NCBI GenBank assembly: GCA_964035795.1
Contig: OZ038327.1
Coordinates: forward strand, 7,253,725 to 7,317,724
Direction: 5' to 3'
DNA from: Pterobdella sp. o SKG-2022
Taxonomy: Eukaryota > Annelida > Clitellata > Hirudinida > Piscicolidae
DNA length: 64,000 nt
Made by a program: the position numbers and the translations under genes. Under the pieces are notes generated by a model. It saw nothing but the letters and a program-made list of their open reading frames with translations. It was not told the origin of the DNA and searched no databases. Numbering within the stretch: position 1 is the stretch's first letter; every line of letters starts with the position of its first letter. This document shows positions 12,600 to 26,100 of this stretch, piece by piece.

Positions 12600-13125
12600 A
12601 AGCTTTTTGAAATCGTTCTAATGACTTTAGGAGCTTCAGCGCGTCGATGGAACTCAGCCACAACTTTTGGGACGCCTTTCGGCTGACACTCACTGACGTT
12701 TTGTATTTCAAACTTAATGATTGAGTTTATTTAATAAAACCTAAAGTTACAACTTTTGACAAACTTTCAACTAAATGGCTTTTTAAGCCATTTGACCAAT
12801 CAGTACCACCCCCTTGAGAGATGGACAAAGCACTGAAGACCTTTCCATGGAAATCCTGACTGAAGTTATCTTTCTAAGAGCCAAACATAAATATTTAAAT
12901 GAAAAAACTTTCATGAGTTTATTTCATGGCACGAAGCTCTTCATAAGATGAACTTGCATTATGAAATAAGGTAGGAGTTGTTGGTTTTGGGAAAGCTGTC
13001 GTTGAAAATGGTCGTTCAATTTATGCCTTATATCTTTTCTAAAATTTCATAAAACCTATTTGTTTTAATTATTTTAACCTTTCAAAAACATCGTGTGTAT
13101 TTTTTTCGATATATTGGAACGAAAA
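12600..13125. other. No gene recognised; 3' flank of the lysine-rich frame
   Basis: No domain is visible. An AATAAA occurs near 12733, about 135 bases after the stop codon, and could be the polyadenylation signal of the preceding frame. Confidence 0.35.
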
Positions 13126-13126
13126 A

Positions 13127-13279
13127 CATCAAATAAAAGGACTTTTTAATAAATTTATTGAGAATCAAAAGCTATAATTTTTGATGAGTTTAACTAACGT
13201 TTTATGATAAGGCTAAACTTATCGAAAATTATAGCTTCCGATTCTCAATAAATGTATTAAAAAGTCCTTTTATTTGATG
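13127..13279. repeat. Foldback (hairpin) MITE-like element
   Basis: Two arms of about 66 bases are nearly perfect reverse complements around a spacer of about 21 bases. The outer ends read CATCAAATAAAAGGAC on the left and its complement on the right. The centre (TAACGTTTTATGATAAGGCT, continuing into ACTTATCGAAAATTATAG) recurs at 36818-36862, which shows a dispersed family and not a chance palindrome. Confidence 0.85.
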
Positions 13280-13925
13280 TCTTTCATATATTTTAATGAA
13301 AATGGACTGAATGATTGTGAATGAACGTGTTGAAATGGTAGCATAAAAAAAAGTTGCAGAGTGTGGAAGTTTGAGATTCACAAAATATTTTTGAGATCAA
13401 TGTTGATTATTTGAAGTTCTGTTGATCGATGCTACAAATCTCAGTTCTGATGACCTCACAGTATTTAGAGTGATTGGTAAAAGCATGTTATCTTGTAACT
13501 GTATGCTGGACCCAGAAACAGCTTGCCTATCCAACACATGGCGGAATTTTAATTTTGACCTCGTTTAATTAGTTTTGATATTTCAAAAATTTCTCATTTA
13601 ACTGCTTCTTCACCAGACAAGATAACTATTGACTTTAGTTCTTTTCATCTCATTTTATGCCATATTCCTCACTAGTTCTGTTTTAGTATTACAATGCTAC
13701 AGTTTGCCCTCATCCAATTGGTTCATTTCTTATACATTGCTCCCACGTCTAATTACATTTTATTAACTGTTTTCTTCTTTCCCATTTTTGTTTCCATATT
13801 CATTTCTTTTAGTATTGCTAATTGTTGGTCTTGAACCTTCGCATCTGCAAAATAGAGGCAAATGATCAGATTCCCAAGCTAGTCACATCTGGTTAGATTG
13901 TCATCTGGTCATTAACTATTCAACC
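13280..13925. other. No gene recognised
   Basis: Short frames only. This is probably the decayed 5' part of the LINE that becomes legible further right. Confidence 0.4.
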
Positions 13926-15660
13926 CTTTATACCAGTCTCTAGTTCACTTATCGGTCTTCATCTTCCCCTCATGTTCTTTCAATCAGCGCTATTCTTAGA
14001 AATTTTTTCCCGCACCTCGAATTTTGAGCCACAAGGTTATTGAAACAATTGCTGTCATATATGTGACAAAAATAATCGGAGGAAACCTGGCTCTTTGTGC
14101 GATAAAGTTTTCCACTTCACATTTATTGTTCCTAAACTCTCTAAAATTAGCTCTGCTAGTTTAGTTACATGGAAGTGTTCAATATGTGCTGACTTCATCA
14201 TTTCGAACCCGCCATAAACACCAGAACTTCAGAGTCAGCTTACAACCTTTACCAAATTTTCTAGTGGAACCATCGTTTCTTCGTCGCGTCTTTTTCAGGG
14301 TTGCCACATACTACTTAAGATGCCTAAGAGCTCAGATTTCTTAGTTGCAGAAGCCTTTGCCGAGACAATGACTCGTTAAATGGCCTGAAAAACTTTTCTA
14401 AACGTTCTAAATTTCAATTTTGCTAGGCACGTTTTGGCTCTTCCACAAAACTCCCACAAAGTCTCAAAACCAAGCCCTCTCTAAAGATCTAACATTGCTT
14501 TTTTTCAACGATCAAGAGCCTCGATTAGACTCCACCTAGCTCGTCCTGCTAAGTCACAGTCTAGTGTTGTTGATGCCAAAACAGTTGCGTGAACGCCAAA
14601 TTGATCGAAGGCAATGTTTCCACAGCTGTGCGTGTGGTTGCGTCAGACGATATGGTTACCTCCCTCAATGAGGATGTTTTGGACACTCTCCGTCTTTATC
14701 ATCCCCCTTTTCCTGCTGATATTCGCCCAACACCTCCTTCACCCAATCCAATTAGTTCTAATACAAACGATCTTCTAGTTTGCAATCTTTCTTCTTAGTT
14801 GTAGTGCAGAATTAGACGGTTTCAGACCCAGACACCTGAGAGACCTCCCTTCATCTTTGACATTCGAAGCTGGAAGAAAATTAACAAACTTAATCTCCAA
14901 CTTCTGCAACAGATTGTGGCATCCTTCCTCATTTTGCTCTCCATCTAATCTTTTCAGCTAAACTAATCTCTCTGCGAAAAAGTGATGTTATTTGTTCCAT
15001 TGCACTAAGTAACGTTTTCCAAAGGGTAACGTTCCAAATTGCTTCTTGCAGGGTTGTCAAGGAGCTTTGCAACAAGCTGCATCCAATCCAATTAGGCGTA
15101 GGTGTTCGCAATGAATGTGAAGGGGCTATCCATTCTATTCGTGTATATATTTCAGAACAGATCATTTTAGTTAAACTCGATTTGAAAAACGTCTTCAACT
15201 TCGTTCGCCTCGATTATCTTCTTGAAGTTTGTCATCTCCGTGCCCCTTCTCTATTCAACCTGGTTCGTCTCACGGACCAACTTCAAAACGACCTTTTCAT
15301 TATTGACCAAATAATATTATCTGCACCAGAGGATCAACAAGGAGCTTTTATCGGGCACTTACTATTCTTAGCCATCGACAACATAGTGAGGTCGGTCCTT
15401 TCCTCTCTTTAACATATGGTATCTTGACGATGCAACATTGAGAAGACCAATTGATAAAATTCATTATTTGAAAAACATTATTGCTACCCTCTTTATGATC
15501 GGCCTCCAAACAAACGCGTCAGAATCAGAAGCTGTAAACTTAACTTTGGACATGGTCGACTTTCAGAACCCTTTAGATAAAACCAATGGCATACTGAAAG
15601 AGGTCCAGACCAGCCCTCTCGATAAGCTGGATATGCTTGGCACCCCAATTTTCAGTTTTC

Positions 15661-16922
15661 ATTATTCTGTGGTTCAAAATACGCAGTCGATCGAAAAGCA
15701 CAAGCCACAACCTCACAAAAACATATTTGATTGGTGGACAAAAATTCCCGAAATAAATATAAAAAATTTTTATACGGGTATTATTCTTTATTAAATAATA
15801 TTTATACAAAAAATTTTGTTTAATAATAAAATTGAGTTGAGATTAAACGCTCAGAATGACGATTTATTGTAACATAGCTCATCCAGGAGTGTTATGCTTG
15901 CGGTAATATAGCTTACGAATTGAAGCTTGCGGCGAACAAAAAAGCTTGCAATATTTTCTGTGTTCGGCCAAAACGATCTTTATATATATATCAAATACTA
16001 TAATTCCAAGTAAAATAAAAATTTTATTGTTCCATTCGGAATTTTTATTGTTTTATAAAAGCTTGAAGTGAACTTTATAATAATCTTCAGGTTGGGGTAT
16101 GTACATTATGAAATATTTGAAATACTTTTTTATATTTGTGTTGACCTAGTTTTAAGGTCGAAAGAATGGACAACAAATTTAGTAGAAGTGTAAGAACTGC
16201 AAATCAAAGTGGATTATTGAAAAAGCATAGAGAATCAGTAAACTTACACACGCTCAATAACACTAATATAAATATCATAGAAGAAAGTCAGCTTGAATTA
16301 CTTGGTAATAATGAAAATTTTATAATAGAAAAATTATTAAATGACTGTTGTCTCACCAAATGTTATTTGAAATGTAGACTGTGTTTTTTGCGAACACATG
16401 TTTAACTGCCCCTGTATGGACTTTTCATTGAGAAAAACTATTTGCACTCATATCAACTTTTTAGGAATAATACTAAATTATAGCTTAAATAGCAATACTA
16501 CTACTGTCCTTACTAATACTACTACTACTAATAATAATAATAATAACAACAACAATAATAATTAAAAATTCTGAATGAAACAATAAAATTTGTATTTTAC
16601 TTGGAATTATAGTATTTGATATATATATAAAGATCGTTTTGGCCGAACACAGAAAATATTGCAAGCTTTTTCGTTCGCCGCAAGCTACAATTCGTAAGCT
16701 ATACTACCGCAAGTATAACACTCCTGGATGAGCTACGTTACAATAATCTCAACTCAATTTTACTATTAAACAAAATTTTTTGTATAAATATTATTTAATG
16801 ATTAATAATACCCGTATAAATTAATTTTTTTTGTGAATTTTTGTCAACCAATCAAATATGTTTTTGTGAGGTTGTGGCTTGTGTTTTTCGATCGACTGCG
16901 AATTTTGAACCACAGGATAATG
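15661..16922. mobile_element. DNA element with long terminal inverted repeats
   Basis: The left arm (about 15661-16051) and the right arm (about 16560-16922) are reverse complements over most of their length; both contain CTGTGGTTCAAAAT, CGCAGTCGATCGAAAA and AACACTCCTGGATGAGCTA or its complement. The left arm carries about 20 extra bases near 15850. The element sits inside a LINE ORF, so it is the younger insertion. The core of about 510 bp holds one short frame (16166-16405) and ACT/AAT repeats. No transposase is recognisable, so it is likely non-autonomous. I could not define a target-site duplication. Confidence 0.85.
16166..16405 (+). CDS. Short ORF in the core of the inverted-repeat element
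   Basis: A 79-codon frame starting MDNKFSRSVRTANQSGLLKK and ending in a cysteine-rich tail (CCLTKCYLKCRLCFL). It lies entirely between the two inverted-repeat arms. It may be the leftover N-terminus of a transposase or a captured exon. No family is recognised and it may not be expressed. Confidence 0.3.
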   Translation: MDNKFSRSVRTANQSGLLKKHRESVNLHTLNNTNINIIEESQLELLGNNENFIIEKLLNDCCLTKCYLKCRLCFLRTHV

Positions 16923-18089
16923 AACACTCAATTTTTAGCCCCGAAGTCAAAGATTCTCTTTCAGCCACTCTGAGTTGCTGAAAATAATTGGAAGGCTTCC
17001 ATCCCTGAATGCTCACCTGCTAAAAAATTATCTCGCGATACTTTAACTTTTCTTCATCCTTAGATGTTCTAATAGCTACCATGAACTCGAGCTTTTTGGT
17101 GAATACAAATCTACGCTCAGAGGAAGCGCTGCCAAAATAGGGAGTTTAAATTTCGATGACTCAGGCTGGTTGCAGGCTAAACTCCCTGTTAAAGATGGAA
17201 GAATCGGTCTTTGATCTTCCAGCTTATCTTTTTTTGCTTGCAGCTTGTCGCTCTTTGGTTTTCAACGTTCTCATTGACACCATTAGAGCACCATATAACA
17301 CCAGCAGTGATAGAAGTCTGGGTTAAAAGGTATCTGCAAGTTGTCTCTAATGCAGAAATACAACAAATTGAAATAAATTGGTGAGCACACAATAAATTGA
17401 AAGCATCGTCAGACCAAGAAAAACTTTTCTTCTTAGTTTCGGTCTTTCTATCTCGCTCTGGTGCTTGGCTGAATTGTTTACCTAACTCATCAACAGGCGG
17501 GTTACGAGATAAAAAATCATTCAGAGTCTCTATAGCTTGGCCTATGCTCCCTTCACAAATGTCGCTGTGGAGCTCAAGTAGACGTCGTGGGCAGACATCC
17601 GTTGTCCTTCAAGTGCTGGCAGTATTCCTAGGCATCAAACGCTGAATTATTAAGTCAAAAGAGCCTCTGACAAATTTGGTTCACCTAGCCAGCTAGAACC
17701 GATAGGCTTTGACAGAGAAGACGGCAAACGGCCTTACTATTTTTTCGATTAAAATAGTCGAATGCCTAATCTGGGACACTACCTGCACCGATAATTTTTT
17801 CTCATCCCACTGGCTCCAAGCAGTAGCCAATCATGGTTGGACTTTCCAATGTTTTCGCTAAATTAAACTGGTAAAAAGCGATTCGATCTCTAAAGATAAG
17901 CTCTTTATAGATACCACATTACATTGAATTACATGAAGTAAAGAAGCAAAGATGCTATAAGATCATCTCACGTGAGTCTAATAATTATGTAAAAATCTTT
18001 TTGAGATGTCCCACAAGACAATTGAGAAGAGTGGAAAAAAGAAGCAGAAGATTCATCTACCTGGCCGTCTGAGTATTTATTTATTTGCC

Positions 18090-18240
18090 ATCATAATATG
18101 ATGAAAAAACTTTGTCATGGGTTTGGGTTAGGTCTTAAAGATCTCTTTGACAGGTTGAAATGGAAAGAAAAGGTTAGATCGTGGAAAGAAGTCAGTGACC
18201 CCCTGGAAAAGGGAAAGATGCTGACTATAATGAAATGACA
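18090..18240 (+). mobile_element. RTE-like LINE 3' tail
   Basis: The translation contains LKWKEKVRSWKEVSDPLEKG then KMLTIMK and a stop. This parallels the end of the LINE at 20945-22550 (near 22500: SGPLEKWKDFDYNKM). Only the last part of the element remains. Confidence 0.6.
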
Positions 18241-18259
18241 CTGATGATACCCACCACCA

Positions 18260-20080
18260 GCACCCACTCATGCATCAAATAAATTGAGAACACGATTTAT
18301 TTAACAAACACAACTACCATAACAATCATGATTTATGACGCCATCATAATCTAAATAGCATCATTGTTGCCAAGCAGAGCAAATTTGTGGCAACGATGAA
18401 GCAAAAAGATAGAAAAGATTTGAAACATTGGAAACCTTGATTGAAAATGCCGAGAAATAGCAACAACACATAAATATATCAACAACTTATATGCAAATAA
18501 ACGTCTGTCACGTGACACTATGACATCATCAAAAGAAATGTTACGACGTTTAAAAATAATTACTATGAAATCATTAAAATAATCCTCTTTATCAATTGAA
18601 GTTGAAATAATTATGATATCACTAGAATTCATATGACATCATAAAGTCCTTATAATGACATCACAAACTTAAGATGGGTTTGCAAGGTAGAACAATGACT
18701 AAAGAAACAAAACAAGAGATGCACCAAATATGATTGGGAGCTAATTATAGAACAGATGACGTAACAATAATTATGATAAATAATTTGATGAAAGAGGGTA
18801 ATGATGACGTAACAATAATCATGATAACTTATGAAGGAGGGCGATGATGGAAGCATAAATCTTATAAAAATTTAATTCAAAACACCCACATCGTCTTGAA
18901 CAATTGATATTTTATTCTGAAAAGCATCATTTACATCCAAGAGCATCATTTAGACTCACAAGAGCATCATTTAGACTCACAAGAGCATCATTTAGACTCA
19001 CAAGATGCATCGTGAAAGAAGGCGAGGTTGAGTTGACCTGCATGTAAACCTTCAACTTACTTTTGCATTACTAAGAATTTAAAAGCACCCCCACCATCAT
19101 CATCATCATCATCATAACCATCCCACCACCACTATCATCATCATCATAACCATCCCACCACCACCACCGTCATCATGGTTGGGCATGATTTTGTGGAATA
19201 CTGAACAAAGATACATGAAAGTTATTCTAAAAAAGATTGAGAATTTAAACTTTGGAATTATAAAACACTACTGATAATAATATCAACGAAAACATTGTTG
19301 CAATGTCAATAATTATAAATAAAGTGATATTAATAATAATAGGAATGTGAAATGAAAGCAAAATGCACCCAAGTAGTTGCTTCTTCGTGAGAGGTGGATA
19401 GTTATGACCAATCGGAGGTGGATAGTTATGACCTAATAACTCTATGACCAATCAGAGGTGAAATTATGAGAATTATGAAAAAAATGACAATAAATAAAAA
19501 ATATAATAATGATGATGATACAATAATAATAATAATTAGCTTAACGGAACAATCACAATAAAGATGATATAATAATAGAAATAATAATAGGCATGTAAAG
19601 TTGGCAATGACGCCACTATTGGAGATGGTGGTTCATATAGTGGCAACTTGATGTTTGGTTGAGAAAAAGACAGCATGTTAGCAGAAACATATGAACATGA
19701 CTCATAATAATAAGAATAACAATGATAATAATAAGGGAGAAATAAAATAGCGGAAATGATTATTGAAGTGGTGAGAGAATGATGATAGAAATGCCGTAAC
19801 AATATTTGGATTCTATACAAACAAGCTAAATACATGCTATTTGGAGGGTGGTGGGTAGAGATAGGTAGAAAGAAATGGAGAGGTAGGTAGATATATGGGA
19901 AGATGGATAGAGAGAAAGGTAGAAGAATGGAGGTAAATGGAGAGGTAATAAGAGGTAGAAAAAGAAAATATTTTACAAAATTATCAACCATAAAATCATT
20001 TCGTTTCTTATCATTTGTGCCTAATATTTTTTCTTATTATTGTTTTTCTTTACTTTTATTATCATTCTTTTTCCTTATTG
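18260..20080. other. No gene recognised; simple-repeat-rich 3' flank
   Basis: It contains many TGACATCAT and GATGACGTAACAATAAT repeats (18600-18860), a 21 bp tandem repeat (18952-19005), CAT/CCA repeats (19085-19175) and GATA/AGGT-rich DNA. It lies just downstream of the Asn-rich minus-strand gene and may hold its 3' end. Confidence 0.5.
18938..19006. repeat. 21 bp tandem repeat, 3-4 copies
   Basis: The unit GAGCATCATTTAGACTCACAA occurs three times perfectly after one diverged copy. Confidence 0.9.
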
Positions 20081-20101
20081 CTATTATTATTTATCTATTC
20101 C

Positions 20102-23100
20102 TTATTGTTCCTTCTTCTTATTGTTATTATTGAGCACATCCCTGGCCTGCTTGAGTAGTTGCTGCAGATGAGAGTTGTCACAGCACGCCACTTTCAAGAA
20201 TGCCTCGTCCTGTCACCATCATCATCATTATCACCACCACCATTATCATCATCATCATCATCACCGCCATCCTCATCATCATCACCCTTATTAGTTATAT
20301 TTTTTAAATTATGTCACCACAGCTTCATTGGAACTGATAACAGTCATAACTATTATCATGGGAACAATAAATCTAAATACATAAAACAAAACAATACAGG
20401 TAAATAATAAAAATAATCAGAGAGTATACTATTGAAAGATATTATTATTATTATTCTGTTGTAGCGCTTGATTGTCAATATTGAACACAAGGTCAAAAAG
20501 AACATACCTTACTCCCCTCAGTGTAACTCACACACCTCTGCACCTTCCCTACCCTCTCCTTCTTGTCCCCATCATCAGCATTTCTGTCTTCATCACTAGC
20601 ATCTATACTCTTTGACTTGAACAGATTTTGTCTGGCATCACCACCCCCAGACACCGTTTGACCACCATTTTCTCTGACGTCATCTAACGCCACCATATCC
20701 TTATCAACATCTTCATCATCAACATTTGTATTATTATCATTATTGTTTTTGTTGTTGTTATTATTGTTGTTGTTGCCAGGGGTGCATGTATTAAGTTTAA
20801 AGTTGAGGATATCATCATCATCATCACTCAAGATCTTGCTCTGCAAAACAATAATAATAATAATAATAATAATGCAAATAAAAATAATATTCACAAAAAG
20901 GCGGCAACATCAAAAAGCTAGCAAAACAGAATAGACGAGGAGGTTTAGGAATGAAACTTTTGCAAGGAAACCAAACTTTTGCCCCCTTTGTTGATTTGGA
21001 GAAGGCTTCCGACCAGATGCCAAGGAAGGTGATTGAATGGGCGCTGAGAAAGAAGTTGGTTCCAGAAAGGTTGTTTCAGGCAGTAATGTCAATGTACAAA
21101 GAAGCAAAAACGCGGGTTCAGGTTGGAGGTGGACACTCGGAAGAATTTGATGTTGGTGTAGGTGTCCATCAAGGATCGGTTCTTTCACCGTTTTTGTTTT
21201 CAATAGTGCTAGATGTGTTGTCTGAAGAAGGAAGAAAAGGTGTTCTATATGAACTGCTTTATGCAGATGACTTGGTTTTGATGGCAGAGACTGTGGAAGA
21301 ACTAGAAGCAGATTTTATCCATTGGAAGGCAGCTTTGAAGAGAAAAGATCGAAGGTTAACCTTGGTAAGACAAAAGTCTTGGAAAGTAGCTGTGGTAGTA
21401 GGGTTGTTGTCTTGGCTAAGATTGATCCATGTGGTGTGTGTGGTAAGAGGGCTAAGGTAAATTGTGTGGAGGATTCATGAGCAGTGTGCTAGGGTAAAGA
21501 GAGCTTCTTGTAGAATGAATAGAAATTTTGAATGCAGGGTTTGTATGAATGTTTCAATTAATCAGACAATCAAATTTTTTTATAGTCCGTTTTTCTTTAC
21601 CAAGGATTGGACTTTTTGAAATCTCTGTCGAAGCCAGCCTTTCCATTTAAAGCTATTGAAGGGATCAGCTCAAGCCATGTCTAGCTTTCTTTTGTCATTC
21701 AACAAAAGTTCGTTCCAAGTTTTTTTGGCCTTTCAGGTTTCTTGCAAAAATCTAACTCCAACTTTCGCATTTGAGAAATCCAACCAGTGCTAGGCTCCAT
21801 GTGTCCAAACCACCTCATTCTGCTGGTACGAAGAACTACCTCAACATTCTGAATACCAAATTAAGAAAAGAGTCAGAATGAACGTTATCCTTCGTTCTAA
21901 CGTTGAACATCCAGCGAATCATGGCAAGGTCGTTTCGTTTAGAGTGGTTTAATGTAGATAAAATAAGGAATGTAATAATGTCTCAAATGGCTGTCTGAAT
22001 AACGGTGAAAACTATCGCTATGTATGTGCTAGTTTTCCCTCGCAAGGCTGGGCTGGAAGGCATTCAACAGTATGTCTTCTATGTTATGTGGTAAAAGACA
22101 CACATGGAATATCAAAGGACAAATTTATAGAACATGTGTGAAGCCTGTCATGACATATGGCTCCGAAACTTGGGTGGTAAGATCCATTGGAGACAATTTT
22201 AAGAAGAGTAGAAATATGGATGCTTTGAATGATGTGTGGTGTGCAGCTAGCTGATGGTGTGAGTACAAAAGAGTTTATGGCTAGATTGGGGTTAGATAAT
22301 GAGATTGTTGAAGTGGTGAGACAATGGAGTTTGAGATGGCTGGGCATGTTGTAAGGAAAAGGGACTATGATTGTGCCAAGCAGGGGTGGAGGTTTGAGGT
22401 TGAAGGTAGTAGAGGAATGGGGGAGACCGAGGTGGGCATGTAAAAGTTTGTCAAAAACAGTGTTTGAAAATCCCTCTAAAAAGGTGAAAAAGGGTGGAAA
22501 GATGTGAGTGGCCCCTTGAAAAATGGAAAGATTTTGACTACAATAAAATGATACACAACATGGAAACAAGAAAAACTTTGATGACAACAAACCAAAAACA
22601 ACAATATGATCATACAACAACGTCAACAGAAAACGACGACACACAACAATCAACAACACCAACAGAAAACGTCAACACACAACAATCAACTCACAGGTGT
22701 CTCAATGCAGATGAGGGACTGGTCATTGTTGCTGCACTCAAGCTGTGTGGTGATGTAATAATAACAATAAAAATAATGACAATACCAATAAAATAGAAAA
22801 AATAAAAATAATCATAACAACAATTATAATAGCAAAAATAATGCGAATGAAGCGACAGTGAAGATGACCAGCAATTGGGTGGAGGGAGAAAGGTGGGAGG
22901 AGTTTAGCTTGCTGTTCTTTTTGCCCTTTCTACTGCTGTTTAAAATATTCTTTTTGTTCTTGAAGTTTTTTGTTATGATGAAAGCTGTGACATCATTGCT
23001 GACGTCATCCTTGATGGTGCTTGTGCTGTTGTTGGCACTTATGTTATTTTTGTTGGCAACCAAAAGATCACTACTGTTATTACTAGTGTTTACACTAAGG

Positions 23101-26100
23101 GGATTATTGGTATTACTGTTGTTATTAACAACAAAGTTATTATTATTATTGTTGACTACAAAGTTATCTTTATTATTATTGTTGTTGTTGATACTACCAA
23201 AGATATTATTATTTTTATTATTGCGATCATCATCAGGAAATATTTGTTTCTTGCAAGGCAGGTGAATCAACAGAGAGTCAAATCTGGAGCAATAATAATA
23301 ATAATAATAATAAAAATGGAAACAATAGTCATAAGAACAATCATAGTGAGCATAACAATAGAAGAAGTGATAAAGAACAGAAATAAAAATATAACAAAAA
23401 TGTGATCGGGAATAAAAATTAATATATTGTTAATAATAATAATAATAATCAATAACAACTTCAATAATAATAATAATAATGATGGTACTGATTGGAGAGA
23501 CTGTTGTTCTTGATCCTCTTTGAGACGGGAGTGGTGTTGTTTGGGTGGTTCAGGAACTGCGTTGAATCATTCCATTATATGCATCCTCATCATCATCATC
23601 ATCATTATCACTACCATCACCAACAATAATTATTAGTATGGTAGATAAGACCCTATTGATTAGTAAGTATAATGGTGAAATGGATCTGTGGCAGAAAGAA
23701 GGGCTTTCAAAAAAATGTGTTGATAATAAATGAAGCCCTTCCTTAAAGATAAAAAGAGGAGCCAAGAAAGGCACAGTTATGAGGGGGGAGCCAAGAAGTG
23801 AATAAGCTTCGTCAAAACCCTGACAATATCTATAAATTTGTTAGTTGAAGGGAAGGGGGTGATGGATGTAGAAAAAGACATGCTAACAAAATGGAAATCT
23901 AGCCTATTTGAGATGATTGCCTCACCTAACCAAGCAGATTTGAGAAGCAAGGAAACTTGGTAAGGAGATTTGGTAAGCAAGGAAACTTGGTAAGGAGATT
24001 TGGTAAGCAAGGAAACTTGGTAAGGAGATTTGGTAAGTAAGAAGGAAATCAATAAAACACAAACACCTATATGAAATGAACAACAAAACACCAGCTGCAT
24101 GAAAACATTGAAGATGAAGGGAACCTTGGATGGAGTGAAAGTAGTCTTAGTGCAGTTTCTTTGTTTTCGTTTGAGGATGTTTGGGAGGGAGTCTTTGTTG
24201 TTCTTGTTGTCTTCATGTCCCTTTGCCTCACTCCCCATCTGCTTGCCTCGAGTGGATAGGTGGGTAGTGGGGGGTTTGGGGTGGTTTGTGGGTGATAAAC
24301 TAATTCTGTTATTTTTATTATTATTAATATAGTTGGTATTGTTATTATTATTATGGTAGTTGGTATTGTTATTATTATTGTTGTTATGATGGATAGGGTG
24401 ATGTTGGAAGATATTCTTTTTGTTGTTAATGTTGTTCAGGATGTTTGCCCTGTTGTTTGTGGTCAATCTCAATACATTATTACTATTCCTATTAATATTA
24501 TTGTTATTATTAGTATTGCTGTTGTTATTATTAGTATTATTGTTGTTATATGAGGGTATGTTGCACAAACGATCTCTGAAGACTTCCCTGTGATGCTTGT
24601 GACTAACATCACTGCCTGCCTTAATATGACCATTATTAATTTCATTATTTTTATTATTAGAATTGTTGTTGTTTTTTTGTTTGTAATTATGTATCAAACT
24701 GGGTTCAGAGAATTTGTGTGTTTTGGGGGTGGAAGAGAGGGGAATGTGGTGAAAGTCTTTAGGGAAGTGGTGTGGTTGTTGTGGTGTTACAACATGTTGT
24801 TTAGTTTCTGAATGCTTAAAGTGTTGTGGTTGTTTGTTGCACAACATTTGTTGTAAGTGCTGTCTAGGAGCTTTGATGTTTTTCAAATGTTGTTGTTTGT
24901 TGGTGTGTTGAGGAGTTGTTGTGTTGGCGGGCCCATCATCACTCGGGGAGATACAAACCAATGCACCTACTCCTCTGTTGCTCAAAATGTACTCTGAGGT
25001 GGAATGGTGATGTGGTGGTAAAGATGGATATAAAGGTTTATATGGGCGTGAGAAGAGGTCATGAAGATAGACAGATAGTTATGCAGACAAAAAAATACAC
25101 AGTTCCTTTAAATTTTGATGAGTTTGAAGAGAAAGATTTGTCACAAATTGTAATAAGTGATACCTTCTTATAACTTATTATCTATTATTGATAGACAATA
25201 TGTAGACAGACAGACAAATATATAGACAGATAGACAAATATGTAAACAGCCAGACATACTCTTCTTGTAGGTGGTTCCCTTGGTCTGTGTGAATGTCTTG
25301 TTGTCCATGTGTATCTTGAGGTTCCTGATCACTTGAGTCTTATTATTATTATTGCTTGTGTTATTATTATTTTTGTTGTTGATAAGGTTATTTTTATTAT
25401 TGTTGATAATATTCGAAGAATCATCTTTTATTTTTGCACAATGCAAACTCAAAGCACTGTTATTGAGGCTAGCATTAGCACTATTGCAACTGTTGTTAGC
25501 GCTTGTATTAAAGCTGTTGTTGTTATGGCTCACATTACCACTGTAATATTTATGAGCTTCATCTTCTTCTTCATCATTTGTGCTCAGTATGGTGTTGTTG
25601 GAGTTGCTACTGCTGTCCAGACTACTCAACTTATTATTATTGTTGTTATTCTGGTTGTTGCTCAATTGAATGTAATGGCAGAATTGTGAAGAAATTGCAT
25701 TGTTTAACACATCATTATTTATGTTCTTTGGATCATTAGTGGCCCCCATGTGATCCTTCAAATTGAAACCACTACTCAAATGGTTGCTGAAGGTCTCAAA
25801 TAGGCTAGACAATTCATCTTCATCCAACACATCATCCTCAGTGAAAAGATCATTATCAGGAACATCATCATTGAAAAGATCGTTATCAGTAGTATCATTG
25901 AATCCCGATTGGTTGAGAGGTCCCAGGATATTTTTCAATGGCCTGTTATTGGAGTAATGAGGATTGCTGCAAATTGGATGAAAGGATGGTGTGAAACAGA
26001 TGGAATGAAGTCAAGCAAGTGATGACTCAGTATATGAAACGAATGTTGTTAATGATGGTGACATATGGATAATGACAAAAGATGATGATAACGATCTCAA

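Larger units (their letters stand above)
13930..18075 (+). mobile_element. Decayed LINE, split by an inverted-repeat DNA element
   Basis: The left part (to about 15660) encodes RT pieces: LDLKNVFNFVRLDYLLEVC near 15180, VRLTDQLQNDLFIIDQIIL, and QQGAFIGHLLFLAID near 15340, where the usual GxPxGxxLF block is altered. The right part (16925 onward) resumes the same strand with LQAKLPVKDGRIGL near 17170 and a C-terminal block (CGAQVDVVGRHPLSFKCW near 17560). Together they form one element interrupted by about 1.26 kb of other DNA. Stops and shifts are frequent, so it is dead. I place it only as a non-LTR element; the clade is uncertain. Confidence 0.7.

Noticed and set aside
18999..19060. Possible extra ankyrin exon (LNLAFFHDASC) downstream of the Asn-rich gene
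   Set aside because: It is flanked by plausible minus-strand splice sites, but the match is short and the preceding exon already ends in a stop. Not strong enough to annotate.
22858..23265. Leucine/valine-rich plus-strand frame resembling a membrane protein
   Set aside because: It is the antisense of an Asn-rich exon; AAT/AAC repeats read backwards as Leu, Val and Ile. The same applies to the plus-strand frames at 24353-24553 and 25309-25689.
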